A DNA stretch of 24,371 nt from a virus. The notes under the pieces were generated by a model. It was not told where the DNA came from. It saw nothing but the letters and a program-made list of their open reading frames with translations, and ran no database searches. The stretch lies in the IMG/VR virus record IMGVR_UViG_3300018082_000028, positions 1 to 24,371 of that record; one strand, written 5' to 3'. The position numbers were made by a program, and so were the translations under genes. Within the stretch, counting starts at the first letter, position 1; each line of letters opens with the position of its first letter. Positions 22,461 through 24,371 of the stretch are shown piece after piece.

Positions 22461-23141
22461 TTAAATTCCTACCCCAAATAAGGCGAGCGTTCCGGTCGGC
22501 GGTCCGGAAGGCGCTGGCGGTTCTTCTAAAAATACAGAATAGTTCTGCGGTTCGTGAACGTTTTTCCAAGCAGACGGAACTACCCATTCAAGGTCATTAT
22601 GAAAAACTGGATAGATACATCTAAAAGCACCGCCGCCCGAAGTCGCAATCCGAGAAATTATATTCCCAGACAAATTCCAAAATCCCGCCTTGCGCGACCG
22701 CCTTGCGCGACCGCGAGTCCATCGGTTTGCGTTTCCATCCTCTACCACCGACATCTGGGAAGTGTCCAAACCAGTATCTAAAGATAAGCATTCGCTGTTC
22801 GCCCGTTCTAATGCAAACGGCGAACAACCGCGCCGAGCTATCCAACGCGGAGACCCGAATCGCGGCGTCTTGCAAAGAATTAAACGCGAGAGAGTTGATA
22901 CCCCGGCGTTGATATACTCTCCCGATGCTGTCGCGCTACGTGAATTAAACTTTTCTGATGTCCGGGCGGTATCCCCGCCAATTGTCGCCCGATTTAAAAA
23001 ATCCAAACTGCGATTTGTTACCGCCGCTGCTACTCCAGAGAGCCATAGAGTTAGAGCTAACCCTTTTGTTCCGTCCGTAACTGGACGGAACGTCACATTA
23101 CTATCGACGCCGGGCGCACCGTTTATGCTATAGGTTGCCAT
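22461..23141 (-). CDS. Virion protein paralogous to its neighbour, possibly frameshifted inside, 226 aa
   Basis: The product is read as one frame, with the start at 23141 six bases after the upstream stop. The N-terminal part (MATYSINGAPGVDSNVTFRP, LTLWLSGVAAAV) is beta-rich. Residues about 54-82 (IGGDTARTSEKFNSRSATASGEYINAG) match the 195-aa protein encoded next upstream, with EKFN-x-RS and AxGxY in common. The part from about residue 78 to 142 is rich in Arg, Cys and Ser and looks out of register. It ends at a 13-bp tandem duplication (22687-22712). In the -1 frame this stretch reads INSLAFNSLQDAAIRV, which again resembles the 195-aa protein (LSLAFNAF). The C-terminus (YPVFHNDLEWVVPSAWKNV, then Pro-rich PPAPSGPPTG) reads normally. 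A head or tail decoration is likely. Confidence 0.6.
   Translation of the reverse strand: MATYSINGAPGVDSNVTFRPVTDGTKGLALTLWLSGVAAAVTNRSLDFLNRATIGGDTARTSEKFNSRSATASGEYINAGVSTLSRLILCKTPRFGSPRWIARRGCSPFALERANSECLSLDTGLDTSQMSVVEDGNANRWTRGRARRSRKAGFWNLSGNIISRIATSGGGAFRCIYPVFHNDLEWVVPSAWKNVHEPQNYSVFLEEPPAPSGPPTGTLALFGVGI
22685..22714. repeat. 13-bp exact tandem duplication inside a gene
   Basis: Two exact copies of gccttgcgcgacc lie at 22687-22699 and 22700-22712, with two further matching bases on each side. Since 13 is not a multiple of three, the second copy changes the reading frame of the 226-aa gene on the - strand. See findings. Confidence 0.85.
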
Positions 23142-23147
23142 TTGTCT

Positions 23148-23735
23148 CTACAGTTCTTCAAAAATGCCCGTTGAACTACAAACCGAAGTTCCCGAAGCCG
23201 ACCTGACGGAAACAATTTCACTATTCACACAATAAAGTTCTTCTCCGGGCGCGGCAACCCAGCGAATGAACCCACCAAAAGCATTAAAAGCCAGCGATAA
23301 AACGGGATTGCCGACTAAAGCTTGCGTGGCGCTATGCTTATACGCCCCCGCCGCCGCAGGCGACCGGGTATTGAATTTTTCAGGTGGAATTGCTGTGCCC
23401 CCCGTGTAAGTCGTTCCAGCACGCTGAACCGAGACTCTGTTTACTGCGCTCGCCGTTGCCTCACCGCCGATTATCAATTCCAAAATTCGGATTTCACCGG
23501 CTGATGCGGCCTGAAAGGCGATATGGTCGGCGGTTGTCGATAGGGCCGCGCCCGCTCGAATGATTGAGTAAACCGGGTCATCGGGACAGTAATCACGATT
23601 GACCTGCTCATATTGTGTCCATGATTTTTTAGACCGCTCTCTGGCCTCTTCTAAAGACCGCGAAGGGTTTCGCAATTCTGTAAACCAGTTTTGGCGCTGG
23701 ATTAGCCGTTTGATTTCGTTTGGACAAATTTTCAT
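23148..23735 (-). CDS. Virion protein, 195 aa, paralogue of the 226-aa protein
   Basis: The ATG at 23735 overlaps the stop of the upstream tail gene (ATGA, 23732-23735). The N-terminus is helical and charged (NEIKRLIQRQNWFTELRNPSRSLEEARERSKKSW). From about residue 50 the protein is beta-rich: ADHIAFQAASAGEIRILELIIGG, then VSVQRAGTTYTGGTAI, EKFNTRSPAAAGAY, VLSLAFNAFGGFIRWVAAPGEEL, and a final SGTSVCSSTGIFEEL. The pattern, a small jelly-roll-like module with EKFN and IRWVA-x-PGEE, repeats in part in the 226-aa protein, suggesting tandem duplication. Such modules are found among phage head and tail surface proteins. No named family; virion role by context. Confidence 0.65.
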   Translation of the reverse strand: MKICPNEIKRLIQRQNWFTELRNPSRSLEEARERSKKSWTQYEQVNRDYCPDDPVYSIIRAGAALSTTADHIAFQAASAGEIRILELIIGGEATASAVNRVSVQRAGTTYTGGTAIPPEKFNTRSPAAAGAYKHSATQALVGNPVLSLAFNAFGGFIRWVAAPGEELYCVNSEIVSVRSASGTSVCSSTGIFEEL

Positions 23736-24371
23736 GGTTCTGTTAAATACTGCACGATTCCGTTTACTCCACCTAGGGTTGATACCACTGATAGTGCTTC
23801 GTTTACGCCGGTTTGAGCGAAAATTGACGCAGGATTCACCTGAATAGCAAATCCCCCATTTATCGCCAGAGTCATTGCACCCGTTAAATCGGACGTTCCA
23901 GTGAATTTCACCGTTCCCGCCAAAGTTGACATAGTTAGCAAAACGCCGACAATCTTATGCTTGTTGCCCGGACTCGCTGCCGCAATTTGTGTAGTTCCCG
24001 GCACTGCTCCCTGAGCTAACACGAAAAAAAGTATTGTTTTTCCGGCGTTTTGGGCGGGGGTATTCGCAACCGGGATTGAAGTTTGGTCACTAGCAATCAC
24101 GACGGGCACTGAATTCGCCATAATTTTCTGCCCCACAGTCGGAGCAGTAGAACCGAGCCAAGCCCCGACATTTTCATCCAGCCTTCCACCTACAAGAGCC
24201 GCCGGAAGCTGCGGAGTATCAATAGTCAACGAAGCCCCATTATCATCGACGCTGACCGGTTCTGTTACGCTAACTGTTCCTGAAACCGGGACCGGCGTTG
24301 CTCGAAGTTGCGCGTCAGTTAAAGGACCGGAAACCGGGACTGGGGTAGCCCGGAGTTGAGCGTCTGTAAGA
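23732..24371 (-). CDS. Tail protein with LTDAQLRATPVPVSG repeats (5' end outside window)
   Basis: The frame is open through the right edge, so the gene begins beyond base 24371; 212 residues are visible. A TTG at 24229 is in frame but lies inside the protein, and homologous-looking sequence continues upstream of it. The visible start holds two copies of LTDAQLRATPVPVSG (24278-24370), a repeat well known from phage tail or fibre proteins, often as the end of a longer array. Then SVTEPVSVDDNGASLTID and a beta-rich C-terminal module (SVPVVIASDQTSIPVANTP, KTILFFVLAQGAVPGTTQ, TVKFTGTSDLTGAMTLAI). The VPVVIASDQTSIPV segment is common in such proteins. It is the first visible gene of the right operon and is translationally coupled to the 195-aa gene. 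It probably forms a tail or head-surface structure. Confidence 0.75.
   Translation of the reverse strand, partial: LTDAQLRATPVPVSGPLTDAQLRATPVPVSGTVSVTEPVSVDDNGASLTIDTPQLPAALVGGRLDENVGAWLGSTAPTVGQKIMANSVPVVIASDQTSIPVANTPAQNAGKTILFFVLAQGAVPGTTQIAAASPGNKHKIVGVLLTMSTLAGTVKFTGTSDLTGAMTLAINGGFAIQVNPASIFAQTGVNEALSVVSTLGGVNGIVQYLTEP
24278..24370 (-). repeat. Tandem repeat coding LTDAQLRATPVPVSG
   Basis: Two tandem units of 48 and 45 bases (24323-24370 and 24278-24322) encode the same 15 residues with differing synonymous codons. The array may continue past the window edge. Divergent codons under constant protein sequence indicate selection on the protein rather than a recent duplication. Confidence 0.8.

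Noticed and set aside
1-24371. tRNA genes, CRISPR arrays, insertion sequences, retron or defence-type gene sets
   Set aside because: No cloverleaf-like segments, spaced direct repeats, transposases or reverse transcriptases were recognised on reading. Nearly all sequence is covered by phage-type genes, so no separate system could be supported.

Overview
The window looks like part of a tailed-phage (podovirus-like) genome or a prophage of that type. A left block of small, tightly overlapping genes on the + strand (1-6078) meets a long block on the - strand (6087-24371) tail to tail, with an 8-bp gap. There is no rRNA, no recognisable tRNA, no CRISPR array and no insertion sequence. Stops and starts follow the standard bacterial code, and 1-11 base overlaps between consecutive genes are the rule. 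The host cannot be read directly. The fibronectin-like plus Calx-beta-like virion protein and the general style recall phages of Verrucomicrobia/Planctomycetes-type or other environmental bacteria, but this is a weak inference.

Left block (+): the 3' part of an SF3/D5-type primase-helicase, a 41-aa basic protein, an 87-aa unknown, a sigma-70-like factor (regions 2 and 4), a RuvC-like resolvase, 210-, 90-, 43- (two membrane segments) and 58-aa unknowns, an HTH-metallophosphoesterase, an HNH-AP2 homing-type endonuclease whose start codon appears destroyed, a 112-aa unknown and a possible 26-aa ORF. This is a replication/expression module. The sigma factor probably redirects host RNA polymerase to phage promoters, and the resolvase would process branched DNA.

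Right block (-, transcribed from 24371 towards 6087): a tail protein with LTDAQLRA repeats (5' end outside the window), two related 195/226-aa virion proteins, a 667-aa nozzle (T7 gp12-like) protein, a 525-aa FN3/Calx-beta-like protein, an HNH endonuclease, a 267-aa collar/fibre-like protein, a GNAT-fold protein in the place of T7 gp13, a second HNH endonuclease, then 315-, 87-, 56-, 184-, 554- and 1939-aa proteins, a 52-aa protein and a 237-aa protein. The order nozzle, GNAT protein, small internal protein, mid-sized protein, giant protein parallels T7 genes 12-16. I therefore read the 315/554/1939-aa set as the DNA-ejection (internal virion) proteins. The giant protein carries an HEXXH metallopeptidase-like motif.

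The most notable observations are these. (1) One base at 5173 explains both the missing start of the HNH-AP2 gene and the extra tail of the metallophosphoesterase. (2) The C-terminal end of a vanished HNH endonuclease survives upstream of the 184-aa gene and now holds that gene's ribosome binding site. (3) The metallophosphoesterase has substitutions at two metal-binding motifs. (4) A 13-bp tandem duplication, probably with a compensating indel, lies inside the 226-aa virion gene. (5) A KPDV(L/M)SAAG module is shared by the two presumed ejection proteins.
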